A stretch of 64,000 nt of DNA from Geobacter sp. (GTDB taxonomy: Bacteria > Desulfobacterota > Desulfuromonadia > Geobacterales > DSM-12255): NCBI GenBank assembly GCA_009684525.1, contig WKKR01000007.1:1-64000 (forward strand), in the 5' to 3' direction. Below, one piece after another: positions 18,581-27,059 of this stretch; within the stretch, counting starts at the first letter, position 1, and each line of letters begins with the position of its first letter. A program made the translations under genes and the position numbers. Below the pieces are notes generated by a model. That model had not been told where the DNA came from. It saw nothing but the letters and a program-made list of their open reading frames with translations, and ran no database searches.

Positions 18581-18610
18581 TAATTAAAGCTTCATCCGCT
18601 GCTTTGTCAA
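18581..18610 (-). promoter_or_regulatory. Sigma-70-like promoter for the YbgF-like/LysM operon
   Basis: On the minus strand TTGACA (18610-18605) and TAATTA (18586-18581) are separated by 18 bases, placing the start of transcription shortly before the ATG at 18554. Confidence 0.65.
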
Positions 18611-18700
18611 GGGCTAACGCCCCTTTTGGGTATCTTTACCGGGGCGATTTATGCTAGTATCCAGCCCCTGCGCCGACAGGCGCCACCAAAGGCGATATCC

Positions 18701-19924
18701 GTGAAGAAACCCGAGCTGCTGGCACCTGCCGGCACCATGGAAAAACTGAAGATTGCCATCCATTACGGAGCGGATGCCGTCTACCTGGGGGGAAAGGCCT
18801 TTGGCCTGCGCAACCTGGCGGGCAATTTCACCCCCGGCGAGCTCAGGGAGGCGGTCGATTATGCCCATGGCCGCGGGGTGAGAGTCTTCCTGACGGTCAA
18901 TGCCTATCCGGGCAGCGACGAGCTGCCGGCGCTCAGGAGCTATCTGGAAGAGATCGCTCCTATCCCGGTTGACGCCTGCATCGTTGCCGATCCCGGGGTT
19001 ATCGCCATGATCCGGGAGGTCTCCCCGGAGCGGGAGATCCATCTCTCCACCCAGGCGAATACCACCAACTGGCAGAGCGCACTGTTCTGGCAACGCCAGG
19101 GGATAAAGCGGATAAATCTGGCGCGGGAGACCCCGCTTTCCGGTATCCAAGCCGTGCGCGACAAGGTCTCGGCCGAACTGGAGGTCTTTGTCCACGGCGC
19201 GCTCTGTATCGCCTATTCCGGCCGCTGCCTTCTCTCCAGCGTCATGTCCGGACGGCCGGCCAACAAGGGGGAGTGCGCCCATCCCTGCCGCTGGGAATAC
19301 GCCCTGGTGGAGGAGACCCGCCCCGGCCAGTACTTCCCGGTTGTCGAGGATGGGGGAGGCTCCTTCATCTTCAACTCCAAGGATCTCTGTCTGCTGCCGC
19401 ACCTGCCGGAACTGGTCGCAAGTGGTGTCGACTCCCTGAAGATCGAGGGGCGGATGAAAGGGAGCTACTATGTCGCCTCGGTGGTGCGCGTCTACCGGAC
19501 CGCCCTGGACCGTTACTGCGCCGACCCTGACGGTTACCGGTGCGATCCCGCCTGGCTCGAAGAGCTGCAGAAGGTGAGCCACCGGGGCTACACCAGCGGT
19601 TTCCTCTTTGGCCAGCCCGGCGAGGGTGACCAGGAGTACCACTCCCGTTACCGCCGCAGCCACCAGTTCGTGGGGATGGTGGAAGAGGTGCTGGCCGACG
19701 GCCGGGCCGTAGTTGGCGTGCGCAACCGGATGCTGGACGGAGATGCGGTGGAGCTGATCGGTCCGGCAATGAAGACCGCCAGCCTCACCATGCAGGAAAT
19801 GCAGGACGAAAAGGGGGCGCCCCTGGCAGTGGCCCAACCCAACCAGCGGATAGTGCTCCGCTTACCGGTGCCGGTGGAACGGTATGACCTGCTGCGGCGG
19901 GAATCTACAGACGAGGAACAGTGA
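18701..19924 (+). CDS. Peptidase U32 family protein
   Basis: A 407-residue U32-family protein. The N-terminal barrel starts PELLAPAG and has GADAVYLGGKAF; the family signature (NKGECAHPCRWEY) lies in the middle, with conserved cysteines. Members of this family act in tRNA C5-hydroxyuridine formation (TrhP/YegQ) or rRNA/ubiquinone hydroxylation; similarity here is to the TrhP side, so collagenase activity should not be assumed. GTG 18701 is preferred because the open frame further upstream runs through a promoter-like region. It ends five bases before the arnT-like gene. Confidence 0.8.
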   Translation: MKKPELLAPAGTMEKLKIAIHYGADAVYLGGKAFGLRNLAGNFTPGELREAVDYAHGRGVRVFLTVNAYPGSDELPALRSYLEEIAPIPVDACIVADPGVIAMIREVSPEREIHLSTQANTTNWQSALFWQRQGIKRINLARETPLSGIQAVRDKVSAELEVFVHGALCIAYSGRCLLSSVMSGRPANKGECAHPCRWEYALVEETRPGQYFPVVEDGGGSFIFNSKDLCLLPHLPELVASGVDSLKIEGRMKGSYYVASVVRVYRTALDRYCADPDGYRCDPAWLEELQKVSHRGYTSGFLFGQPGEGDQEYHSRYRRSHQFVGMVEEVLADGRAVVGVRNRMLDGDAVELIGPAMKTASLTMQEMQDEKGAPLAVAQPNQRIVLRLPVPVERYDLLRRESTDEEQ

Positions 19925-19928
19925 CCGC

Positions 19929-21590
19929 GTGAAAAGTATCCTGAGATTCATCACCGCAACTGCCGGCAGTGCCCGGCGTGATCTGACCACATTGACCCTG
20001 GTGTTCGGCATCGCCTTTTTCCAATTCCTGGGGCGTTTCCCGCTCATGGAGCCGGACGAGGGGCGCTATGCCGAGATCCCGCGGGAGATGCTTGAACGGG
20101 GCGATTTCGTGACGCCGCTTCTGAACTACGTCAAGTATTTCGAGAAGCCGCCGCTTCACTATTGGCTGAATGCCCTGTCGCTGTCCGTCTTCGGGGAGAA
20201 TGAATTTGCCGCGCGCTTCCCCGGAACGCTTTGCGGCCTTCTCACGGTGCTCTTCACCTATCATATGGGGCGAAAGCTGTTCGGCCGCCGCGAGGGGATG
20301 CTGGCAGCCCTGGTGCTCGGTTCGGCCACCGGCTTCCTGGTGCAGTCCCGGATCAATTTCATCGACATGACCCTCACCTTCTGCATGACCGCGGCGCTTG
20401 GCTGCTTTCTCCTCGCCTCCCGCCCGGACGAGAAGCGAAAGGGGCTCTATTACTATCTGTTTTATATCTTTGCGGCCCTGGCCGTGCTGGCCAAGGGGCT
20501 GATCGGGCTGGTCCTGCCCGGTGCGGTGATCTTCCTCTACCTGCTCATCTGCCGACGCTGGCGTCTCCTGAGGGAGATGCGGCTGTTGACCGGTATTCTG
20601 CTCTTTCTGGCGGTCGCCGCCCCCTGGTTCGTTCTCGTGTCGCTGCGCAATCCCGAATTCGCCCGCTTCTTCTTCATCCATGAACACTTCGAGCGTTTCC
20701 TCACCAAGGTGCATGGCCGTTACCAGCCGTTCTGGTTTTTCATCCCCATACTCCTTCTGACCATGCTCCCCTGGTCGTTCTTCGTGCCCCAGGCACTTGC
20801 CAAAGCCTGGCGGGAGCGGAAGGCGCCCGGCGGCGAAAACCTGATCTATCTCATCCTCTGGGCCGGTTTCATCTTTCTCTTCTTTTCCAAGTCCAATTCG
20901 AAGCTCATCCCCTATATCCTCCCGGTCTTTCCTGCCCTGGCCCTTCTGGTCGGGCGCTTGTTTTGCACGATCCTGGACGGAGAAGAGCTGCCGGCCAGGG
21001 TCACCATGGTCCTGGCAACAATCCTCTGCATCGTGGGGCTCGGTGCGATGGTCTATCCCCATGTGGCAACCCGGCCCGATCTGTCGCCGGTCGGCGGCAT
21101 CGTGGCCGGGGGGATCTTCCTGGCAGAAGGAGTCCTGGCCTTTGTCGCCGTTCACTATCGCGACGGTCAGCGGCTGTTGCTGACCCTCTGCGCCGGCGGG
21201 TTGCTCCTGGCCGTGGTGGGGCCGCACTTTTTCTACGAGCGGATCTCCCAGAGGCGGGCGAGTTCCAAGGAACTCTGTCTCATGGTGCGGAAGGTGGCGG
21301 GGCCCGACACGGTGGTCGCCTCGTTCGGCTATGAGCAGGGGCTCCCTTTCTATGCGCAGCGGCGCGTGATCGTGGTCGGCGGGATCGGCGAGCTGGAGTT
21401 CGGCTCCAAGCAGGGAGACCAGTCGGCCTGGTTTATGGATATGGACCGATTCGTCCCGATCTGGGATTCGTCCCGTCCCGTGGTTGCGCTCCTCAGGCAA
21501 GGGGATCTCGACACCCTCATGAGTAAGTCAAAAACTCAGGTACGCATACTCGGCGAAGACCGCCGCAAGCTTCTGATCACCAATCGCTGA
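19929..21590 (+). CDS. ArnT-like lipid A 4-amino-4-deoxyarabinose transferase (GT39/GT83)
   Basis: A 553-residue polytopic membrane glycosyltransferase. The first periplasmic loop has the catalytic-type EPDEGRYAEIPREM motif, then EKPPLHYWLNALS, both typical of ArnT and the wider PMT superfamily; about 11-12 hydrophobic segments follow, with a soluble C-terminal domain from about residue 420. ArnT moves 4-amino-4-deoxyarabinose from undecaprenyl phosphate to lipid A. GTG 19929 has a GAGGAA ribosome site in the end of the U32 gene. Placement directly before arnB, arnC, arnA and arnD genes supports the ArnT call, but sugar specificity is inferred. Confidence 0.82.
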   Translation: MKSILRFITATAGSARRDLTTLTLVFGIAFFQFLGRFPLMEPDEGRYAEIPREMLERGDFVTPLLNYVKYFEKPPLHYWLNALSLSVFGENEFAARFPGTLCGLLTVLFTYHMGRKLFGRREGMLAALVLGSATGFLVQSRINFIDMTLTFCMTAALGCFLLASRPDEKRKGLYYYLFYIFAALAVLAKGLIGLVLPGAVIFLYLLICRRWRLLREMRLLTGILLFLAVAAPWFVLVSLRNPEFARFFFIHEHFERFLTKVHGRYQPFWFFIPILLLTMLPWSFFVPQALAKAWRERKAPGGENLIYLILWAGFIFLFFSKSNSKLIPYILPVFPALALLVGRLFCTILDGEELPARVTMVLATILCIVGLGAMVYPHVATRPDLSPVGGIVAGGIFLAEGVLAFVAVHYRDGQRLLLTLCAGGLLLAVVGPHFFYERISQRRASSKELCLMVRKVAGPDTVVASFGYEQGLPFYAQRRVIVVGGIGELEFGSKQGDQSAWFMDMDRFVPIWDSSRPVVALLRQGDLDTLMSKSKTQVRILGEDRRKLLITNR

Positions 21591-21706
21591 CGCAGCGGTT
21601 GCGGTGTCCGTCCTGCGCTTCGGATGCGTGTGCCCGATGAGGCCCCGCTGCGGGCCTGGCGGGTGACGGAGCCGACACTGGGGCGGCTTTGTGGCGCGAA
21701 AAGTGT

Positions 21707-21735
21707 TTGCACGACCGTGGGATTTGTGCCATAAA
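21707..21735 (+). promoter_or_regulatory. Sigma-70-like promoter before arnB
   Basis: TTGCAC at 21707-21712 and CATAAA at 21730-21735 are 17 bases apart, about 35 bases before the arnB start. The 178-base gap also contains a GC-rich hairpin near 21645 without a T tract. Confidence 0.5.
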
Positions 21736-21768
21736 TAAGCGATTTGCGATAGTTCCTGGAGGTTTCCG

Positions 21769-22932
21769 GTGCGCAGCGAGTTTCTCCCCTTTTCCACTCC
21801 CACCCTAGAGGACGCAGAGATCAACGAGGTCGTTGATTCCCTCCGTTCCGGCTGGATCACCACCGGCCCCAAGGTGAAGCGTTTCGAGGACGCCTTCCGG
21901 GCGTATGTCGGCGCCCCCTATGCCGTGCCGCTCAGTTCGGCCACCGCGGGGCTCCACCTGACCCTGCTCGCCCTCGGCATCAAGGAGGGAGACGAGATCA
22001 TCACCACTCCCATGACCTTTGCCTCCACGGCGAGCATCCCGGTCCTGTGCGGTGCAAAGCCGGTGCTGGTGGATATCGAGCCCGGCACCCTCAATATCGA
22101 TGCCCAAAAGATCCGCGAGAAGATCACCCCGAAGACCCGGGCGATCATCCCGGTCCACTTTGCCGGTCAATCCTGCGATCTCGACCCGATCTTCGCCCTG
22201 GCCCGCGAATTCGGGCTCACCGTCATAGAGGATGCGGCCCATGCCGCGGGCACCGAATACAAGGGGAAGCGGATCGGCTCCTTCGATTCGATCTCCATCT
22301 TCTCCTTCCATCCCAACAAGAACCTGACCACCGGCGAAGGGGGGATGGTCTGTACCCCGGACGAGACTCTGGCCGAGGAGGTGTCGCTCCTCAAGTTCCA
22401 CGGCATGAGCCGCGAGGCGTGGAAGCGCTTTGCCGCCAGCGGTACCCCCAACTACGACATCGTGTTGCCCGGCTTCAAATACAACATGATGGACATCCAG
22501 GCGGCTATCGGCATCCACCAACTCCCCAAGCTGGACCGCTTCATCGAACGCCGCACCGAGATCGCCGGATTCTACAACCAGGCCCTGGCCGATGTGGCTG
22601 AGTTGGCTCTTCCCGTCTGCGGCCCGTATCCGCAACGCCATGCCTGGCATCTCTACACGCCGCTGGTCCGGATCGAGCTGCTCGACATAGACCGTGACGG
22701 CTTCATGGCCGAGCTGAAGAAGCTGAACATCGGCACCGGGCTCCACTACAAGGCGGTCCACCACCATGCCTGGTACCGGGAGCATCTCCCCCAGCCGGCA
22801 GGCAGCCTGCCCCATGCCGATTACGCATCGGACCGGATCCTGTCGCTGCCGCTCTTCCCGAAGATGACCGATCAGGACGCGCGGGACGTGGTCGATGCGG
22901 TGAAGGACGTGATCGTGAAATTTCGGAAATAA
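21769..22932 (+). CDS. arnB: UDP-4-amino-4-deoxy-L-arabinose aminotransferase ArnB (DegT family)
   Basis: A 387-residue PLP-dependent sugar aminotransferase. The cofactor lysine is Lys184 in SFHPNKNLTTGEGG; EDAAHA (154-159) binds the cofactor ring and FKYNMMDIQAA is the usual DegT signature. ArnB makes UDP-4-amino-4-deoxy-L-arabinose from the 4-keto sugar supplied by ArnA. The start is GTG with a GGAGG ribosome site eight bases upstream. The C-terminal region HYKAVHHHAWYRE matches ArnB closely. Similar enzymes make other amino sugars, but the neighbourhood decides this one. Confidence 0.88.
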   Translation: MRSEFLPFSTPTLEDAEINEVVDSLRSGWITTGPKVKRFEDAFRAYVGAPYAVPLSSATAGLHLTLLALGIKEGDEIITTPMTFASTASIPVLCGAKPVLVDIEPGTLNIDAQKIREKITPKTRAIIPVHFAGQSCDLDPIFALAREFGLTVIEDAAHAAGTEYKGKRIGSFDSISIFSFHPNKNLTTGEGGMVCTPDETLAEEVSLLKFHGMSREAWKRFAASGTPNYDIVLPGFKYNMMDIQAAIGIHQLPKLDRFIERRTEIAGFYNQALADVAELALPVCGPYPQRHAWHLYTPLVRIELLDIDRDGFMAELKKLNIGTGLHYKAVHHHAWYREHLPQPAGSLPHADYASDRILSLPLFPKMTDQDARDVVDAVKDVIVKFRK

Positions 22933-22935
22933 TTT

Positions 22936-22993
22936 GTAGGGGCGGCCCTGCGTGGCCGCCCAACAAAGGGCAACCATGCAGGGTTGCCCCTAC
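22936..22993. repeat. Dispersed palindromic repeat (GTAGGGGC family) between arnB and arnC
   Basis: A 58-base element bounded by GTAGGGGC and GCCCCTAC, with an inner GGCGGCC...GGCCGCC pair and GGGCAACC...GGTTGCCC pair. This resembles a repeat type seen in many bacterial genomes. It fills nearly the whole arnB-arnC gap. Confidence 0.8.
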
Positions 22994-23004
22994 GGGAATT
23001 ACCA

Positions 23005-23943
23005 ATGCCGCAACAGCCGTACATCTCCATCATCATCCCGGTCTACAACGAGGAAGGGAACCTGGACAACCTCATGGCCAGGCTCTACCCGGTCATGCAG
23101 GGGCTTGCGCTCCCGTTCGAGATCATCTTCACCGACGATGGCAGCCGGGACCGCTCCCTGGAGATACTGCAGGGATTCACTGCCCGCTACCCCGAGGTCC
23201 GGGTGGTGGAGTTCAACGGCAATTTCGGCCAGCACATGGCGATCATGGCCGCTTTCGAGGTGAGCCGCGGCCAGATCATGATCACCCTGGACGCCGACCT
23301 GCAGAACCCGCCGGAAGAGATCCCCAAGCTCATTGCCGAGGTGGAGAAGGGGCACGATGTCGTCGGCAGCATCCGCCAGAAGCGGCAGGACACCTTTTTC
23401 CGCAAGACCGCGTCGCTGATGGTGAACGTCGTCACCCGCAAGATGACCGGCATGAAGATGAGCGACTACGGCTGCATGCTGCGGGCCTATCACCGCAACG
23501 TGGTGAACAACATCAACCGCTGCCAGGAGGCCTCCACCTTTATTCCGGCCCTGGCCCAGACCTTTGCCTCCTCTCCGTCAGAGGTCGGGGTGGCCCATGC
23601 CGAGCGGCTCGAAGGGGAGAGCAAATACTCGCTCTACAAGCTGATCCGCCTCAACTTCGACCTGATGACCGGCTTTTCCGTGGTGCCGCTGCAGATCTTC
23701 GCCCTTTTGGGGATCATGACCTCGCTCTTTGCCGTGGCCTTTGCCATCTTCCTGCTGGTGCGGCGCTTCCTGGTCGGCGCCGAGGTGGAAGGGGTCTTCA
23801 CCCTCTTTGCCATCCTCTTCTTCTTCATCGGCATCACGATCTTCGGCATCGGCATCGTCGGCGAGTATGTGGGGAGGATCTACCAGGAGGTGAGGAGGCG
23901 GCCGCGGTACGTGGTGCGCAAGGTACACGGAACTGAAGAGTAA
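23005..23943 (+). CDS. arnC: Undecaprenyl-phosphate 4-deoxy-4-formamido-L-arabinose transferase ArnC (GT2)
   Basis: A 312-residue GT2 enzyme: ISIIIPVYNEEGNL at the start, DDGS near 50, the metal-binding TLDADLQNPPEEI motif, and two C-terminal membrane helices (about 232-256 and 265-290). It should attach formamido-arabinose to undecaprenyl phosphate on the cytoplasmic face. The ATG at 23005 is preferred over one at 22984, which lies inside the repeat element. DPM1/GtrB-like enzymes share this layout; position between arnB and arnA genes supports ArnC. Confidence 0.87.
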   Translation: MPQQPYISIIIPVYNEEGNLDNLMARLYPVMQGLALPFEIIFTDDGSRDRSLEILQGFTARYPEVRVVEFNGNFGQHMAIMAAFEVSRGQIMITLDADLQNPPEEIPKLIAEVEKGHDVVGSIRQKRQDTFFRKTASLMVNVVTRKMTGMKMSDYGCMLRAYHRNVVNNINRCQEASTFIPALAQTFASSPSEVGVAHAERLEGESKYSLYKLIRLNFDLMTGFSVVPLQIFALLGIMTSLFAVAFAIFLLVRRFLVGAEVEGVFTLFAILFFFIGITIFGIGIVGEYVGRIYQEVRRRPRYVVRKVHGTEE

Positions 23944-23966
23944 CACCGCTACTGTGACTCTTAAAA

Positions 23967-24179
23967 AAACCTTTTCACCACTAAGACACTAAGAGCACTA
24001 AGAAAAACAACATGTTTTCTGCTTAGTGTCTTTAGAGTCTCAGTGGTGGATTCAGAGGGTTTTCAAATAAATAACTTTGGTCAGGCATCGTGCATGGATT
24101 TGGGGACGGGATGTGAGACCGCAAAGCTTATTGGTGAGCGATTTCTTAGTGTCCTTAGTGTCTTAGTGGTGGATTCAGA
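23967..24179. repeat. CACTAAG-type repeat cluster between arnC and the formyltransferase gene
   Basis: An imperfect 97-base inverted repeat at 23967-24063 has arms built of CACCACTAAGACACTAAG and its complement, closed by AAACC and GGTTTT. A second right-arm copy (CTTAGTGTCCTTAGTG...) lies at 24142-24179, ending in the same GGTGGATTCAGA as the first. No gene fits in this 275-base gap. Confidence 0.85.
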
Positions 24180-24218
24180 CGTAGTGTGAAGCAATTTACT
24201 CCTTTAAGGAATTTGTAC

Positions 24219-25136
24219 GTGACCACTACCCCAAAAATCGTCGTCTGCGCCTATCATAATGTCGGTTATCGCTGCATGGAGGAGCTGCTCCGCCAGGGGG
24301 CCGACGTGCGCCTCGTCTTCACCCACGAGGATTCGCCCACCGAGCAGATCTGGTTCAAGTCGGTGCGGGAGCTGGCGGACAGGCATGGCATCCCGTATGT
24401 CACCAGCGACATCAATACTCCGGAGAACGTGGCGCGGGTGCGGGAGATCGCCCCGGCGTTCCTCCTTTCCTTCTACTACCGGAACATGATCAAGCCGGAG
24501 GTGCTGGAACTGGCCGCCAGGGGTGCCCTCAACCTGCACGGCTCCTACCTCCCCCGATACCGGGGGCGGGTGCCGGTGAACTGGGCGGTCATCAACGGCG
24601 AGACCGAGACCGGCGCCACGCTCCACTACATGGTGGAGAAGCCGGATGCCGGGGAGATCGTCGACCGGGAGCGGGTGGCCATCGCCTTTACCGACACGGC
24701 CTTTGATGTCTTCAACAAGGTGACCGACGCGGCAGTGACGGTCATCGGCCGGGCCTGGCCGCAGCTTCTGGTCGGGACCGCGCCGCGCATCCCTATGGAT
24801 CTGAAGTCCGGCAACTACTGTGGTGGCAGAAAGCCCGAGGACGGCCGGATCGACTGGACCAGAAGCGCCGTTGAGGTCTACAACCTGGTCCGCGGTGTCA
24901 CCCACCCCTATCCGGGCGCTTTTACCCATCTTGGCGGTCAGAAGGTCGTCATCTGGCAGGCCTGGCCCCTGGAGGGAAGCGGCGAGCCTGGCAGGATCGT
25001 ATCGAGAGAGCCGCTCCTGGTCGGGACCGGCGCAGGGCTCCTGGAGATCAGGAGTCTGCAGGTGGAGAACGAAGCGGAAACCGACGCTGCCGCTTTTACT
25101 GAGCAGAGGCAGTTGCTTACCGCACAATTTAAATAA
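24219..25136 (+). CDS. ArnA formyltransferase domain as a separate protein
   Basis: A 305-residue formyltransferase. The catalytic trio of the ArnA/Fmt family is visible as Asn105 and His107 (LNLHGSYLPRYRG) and Asp143 (KPDAGE), almost the same numbering as the E. coli ArnA N-terminal domain. It N-formylates UDP-4-amino-4-deoxy-arabinose using 10-formyltetrahydrofolate. In E. coli this domain is fused to the dehydrogenase; here that is a separate gene 145 bases downstream. GTG 24219 has an AAGGA site eight bases upstream; an earlier GTG at 24186 would start in repeat sequence. Confidence 0.87.
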   Translation: MTTTPKIVVCAYHNVGYRCMEELLRQGADVRLVFTHEDSPTEQIWFKSVRELADRHGIPYVTSDINTPENVARVREIAPAFLLSFYYRNMIKPEVLELAARGALNLHGSYLPRYRGRVPVNWAVINGETETGATLHYMVEKPDAGEIVDRERVAIAFTDTAFDVFNKVTDAAVTVIGRAWPQLLVGTAPRIPMDLKSGNYCGGRKPEDGRIDWTRSAVEVYNLVRGVTHPYPGAFTHLGGQKVVIWQAWPLEGSGEPGRIVSREPLLVGTGAGLLEIRSLQVENEAETDAAAFTEQRQLLTAQFK

Positions 25137-25143
25137 AACCAAC

Positions 25144-25263
25144 CGGCTTCGAGAACGGCGCCGTATGCAAGGCGCGTGAGGACCGGGGGGCGAGGCGTAG
25201 CAGCGCTACGTTGAGCCTCACGGCCCGCAACGCAACGCTGCAGACGGCCCGTTGTCGGAGCCG
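25144..25263. repeat. MITE-like palindromic element between the two arnA genes
   Basis: A 120-base element bounded by imperfect inverted ends CGGCTTCGAGAACGG and CCGTTGTCGGAGCCG (12 of 15 match), with inner GTGAGG/CCTCAC arms and a GCGTAGCAGCGCTACG core similar to the other GTAGC-core elements in the window. It occupies almost all of the gap. Confidence 0.75.
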
Positions 25264-25281
25264 TAACAAGGAGAAAGTTGA

Positions 25282-26322
25282 ATGAAAGTACTGATACTAG
25301 GCGTCAATGGTTTTATCGGCAACGCCTTGACCCGCCGCATCCTCGACACCACCGACTGGGAAGTCTACGGCCTGGACATGAGCGACAACAAGCTCGAACA
25401 CTCCATCGGCCATCCCCGCTTCCACTTCCTGGAGGGGGACATCACCATCAACAAGGAGTGGATCGAGTACAACATCAAGAAGTGCGACGTGGTGCTGCCG
25501 CTGGTGGCCATCGCCACCCCGGTCACCTATGTGAAGGACCCGCTGCGCGTCTTCGAGCTGGACTTCGAGGAGAATCTGAAGATCATCCGCCAGTGTGTGA
25601 AGTACAAGAAACGGGTCATCTTCCCCTCCACCTCCGAGGTCTACGGCATGAGCCCGGACCGAGAGTTCGACGAAGAGAGCTCGCCGCTTATGCTCGGCCC
25701 GATCAACAAGGAGCGCTGGATCTACTCCTGCGCCAAGCAGATGCTCGACCGGGTCATCTATGCCTACGGCGCCCATGAAGGGTTCCAGTACACCCTGTTC
25801 CGTCCCTTCAACTGGGTCGGTCCCAAGCTCGATTCCATCTCCACGGCCAAGGAAGGGAGCTCGCGGGTCCTCACCCAGTTCCTCTACAATATCCTGGCCG
25901 GCGAACCGATCCAGCTGGTGGACGGTGGCAATCAGCGCCGCTCCTTCACCTTTGTGGAGGACGGCATCGACTGCCTGATGAAGATCATCGCCAACGAGAA
26001 CGGCTGCGCCAACGCCGGCATCTTCAACATCGGCAACCCCGGCAACGACCTGTCGGTCCGGGAACTGGCCGAAAAGCTGATCGCCCTGGTCAAGGAGTAT
26101 CCCGCCTACCGGGAAAAGGCCGAGAACTGCCGGATCGTGGATATTACCTCGGGCGAGTTCTACGGCAAGGGGTACCAGGACATGCTGACCCGCGTCCCTT
26201 CGGTGGAAAACGCCAAAAAGTGCCTCGGCTGGGCACCGAAGACCGGCATCGACGAGGCGCTACGCAAGACGCTGGACTTCTACCTGATTGAGGACAAGGA
26301 GAAGATCGAGCACCTGCTGTAA
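25282..26322 (+). CDS. ArnA dehydrogenase domain as a separate protein (UDP-glucuronate decarboxylase)
   Basis: A 346-residue short-chain dehydrogenase of the extended type: nucleotide-binding GVNGFIG at 7-13, PSTSEVYG with the ArnA-type Ser and Glu, and the YSCAK form of the YxxxK pair; the C-terminal SRVLTQFLYNIL and GNQRRSFTFVEDGI segments follow ArnA. It oxidatively decarboxylates UDP-glucuronate to the 4-keto pentose used by ArnB. The separate C-terminal domain of E. coli ArnA has the same length. ATG 25282 follows an AAGGAGAAA ribosome site. No ugd gene for the UDP-glucuronate is in the window. Confidence 0.88.
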   Translation: MKVLILGVNGFIGNALTRRILDTTDWEVYGLDMSDNKLEHSIGHPRFHFLEGDITINKEWIEYNIKKCDVVLPLVAIATPVTYVKDPLRVFELDFEENLKIIRQCVKYKKRVIFPSTSEVYGMSPDREFDEESSPLMLGPINKERWIYSCAKQMLDRVIYAYGAHEGFQYTLFRPFNWVGPKLDSISTAKEGSSRVLTQFLYNILAGEPIQLVDGGNQRRSFTFVEDGIDCLMKIIANENGCANAGIFNIGNPGNDLSVRELAEKLIALVKEYPAYREKAENCRIVDITSGEFYGKGYQDMLTRVPSVENAKKCLGWAPKTGIDEALRKTLDFYLIEDKEKIEHLL

Positions 26323-26352
26323 CCGCCTGCTGAGGCGTTGGGGGGATCGGGA

Positions 26353-27009
26353 ATGACCGGGATTTTCCGTACATGGGTACTGCTGGCCGCTCTGCTGCTT
26401 CTGTCCGCGCAGGCGCAGGCTGCGGATTTCGACTGGATGAAGGCTCGCGATAGCGCCGGCCAGGATGGGGCGGGCATCCAGCAGTATCTCACGTTCAAGG
26501 GGGGCGGCTTCTTCCCGGATGTCAGCGTGGATGGCCGCAGCCTCGATTTCGACATCGGCACCGGCGCCGAACTGGGCTACGGCATCCGGCCGCTGCCGTA
26601 TGTCGCTGCAGAAGCGACGATCGGTTACTATGAGACCGATTATATCAAGGATGATCCCCTCCTGACCCACGATTACGCCGCCGACCCCTTCTATTCCCTT
26701 TCCGTCGTGCCGATGGCGCTGACGGCCAAGGCCATAGTCCCCTTGAGTTATGTCGACATCTATGTCCTCGGCGGCGGCGGGATGCAGTACCTGATGGCAA
26801 AGAAAAAGATCTCGGCGAACCAGGAACTGGAGGACGACGACCTGACGACCGCCCTCTATTATGGCGGCGGGGTTGCCTTAAAGCTGGGTGGGGCGGGCTC
26901 TTTCGCCATAGAGGTCAAGCGGATCGAGCAGCTGAAAAGCACCATGATGGGGAGTTCGTTCGATATTTCAGGTACGTTTCTGTACGGATCCGTGACGATG
27001 GGGTTCTGA
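26353..27009 (+). CDS. Outer-membrane beta-barrel protein in the arn cluster
   Basis: A 218-residue protein with a signal peptide (hydrophobic core then AQAQA, cleaved near 23) and alternating amphipathic strands ending in a C-terminal aromatic Phe (GSVTMGF), the signature of an eight-stranded OmpA-like/OMP_b-brl barrel. ATG 26353 is preferred over TTG 26338 because it gives a clean signal peptide behind a GGGGGATCGG ribosome site. It sits between the arnA dehydrogenase and arnD genes, which is not usual for arn operons. No functional motif is visible. Confidence 0.75.
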   Translation: MTGIFRTWVLLAALLLLSAQAQAADFDWMKARDSAGQDGAGIQQYLTFKGGGFFPDVSVDGRSLDFDIGTGAELGYGIRPLPYVAAEATIGYYETDYIKDDPLLTHDYAADPFYSLSVVPMALTAKAIVPLSYVDIYVLGGGGMQYLMAKKKISANQELEDDDLTTALYYGGGVALKLGGAGSFAIEVKRIEQLKSTMMGSSFDISGTFLYGSVTMGF

Positions 27010-27059
27010 TACCCTTTGTGCCGCGGTAAACCTGCCCGGAGGGCGGGAGCGCAAACTGC

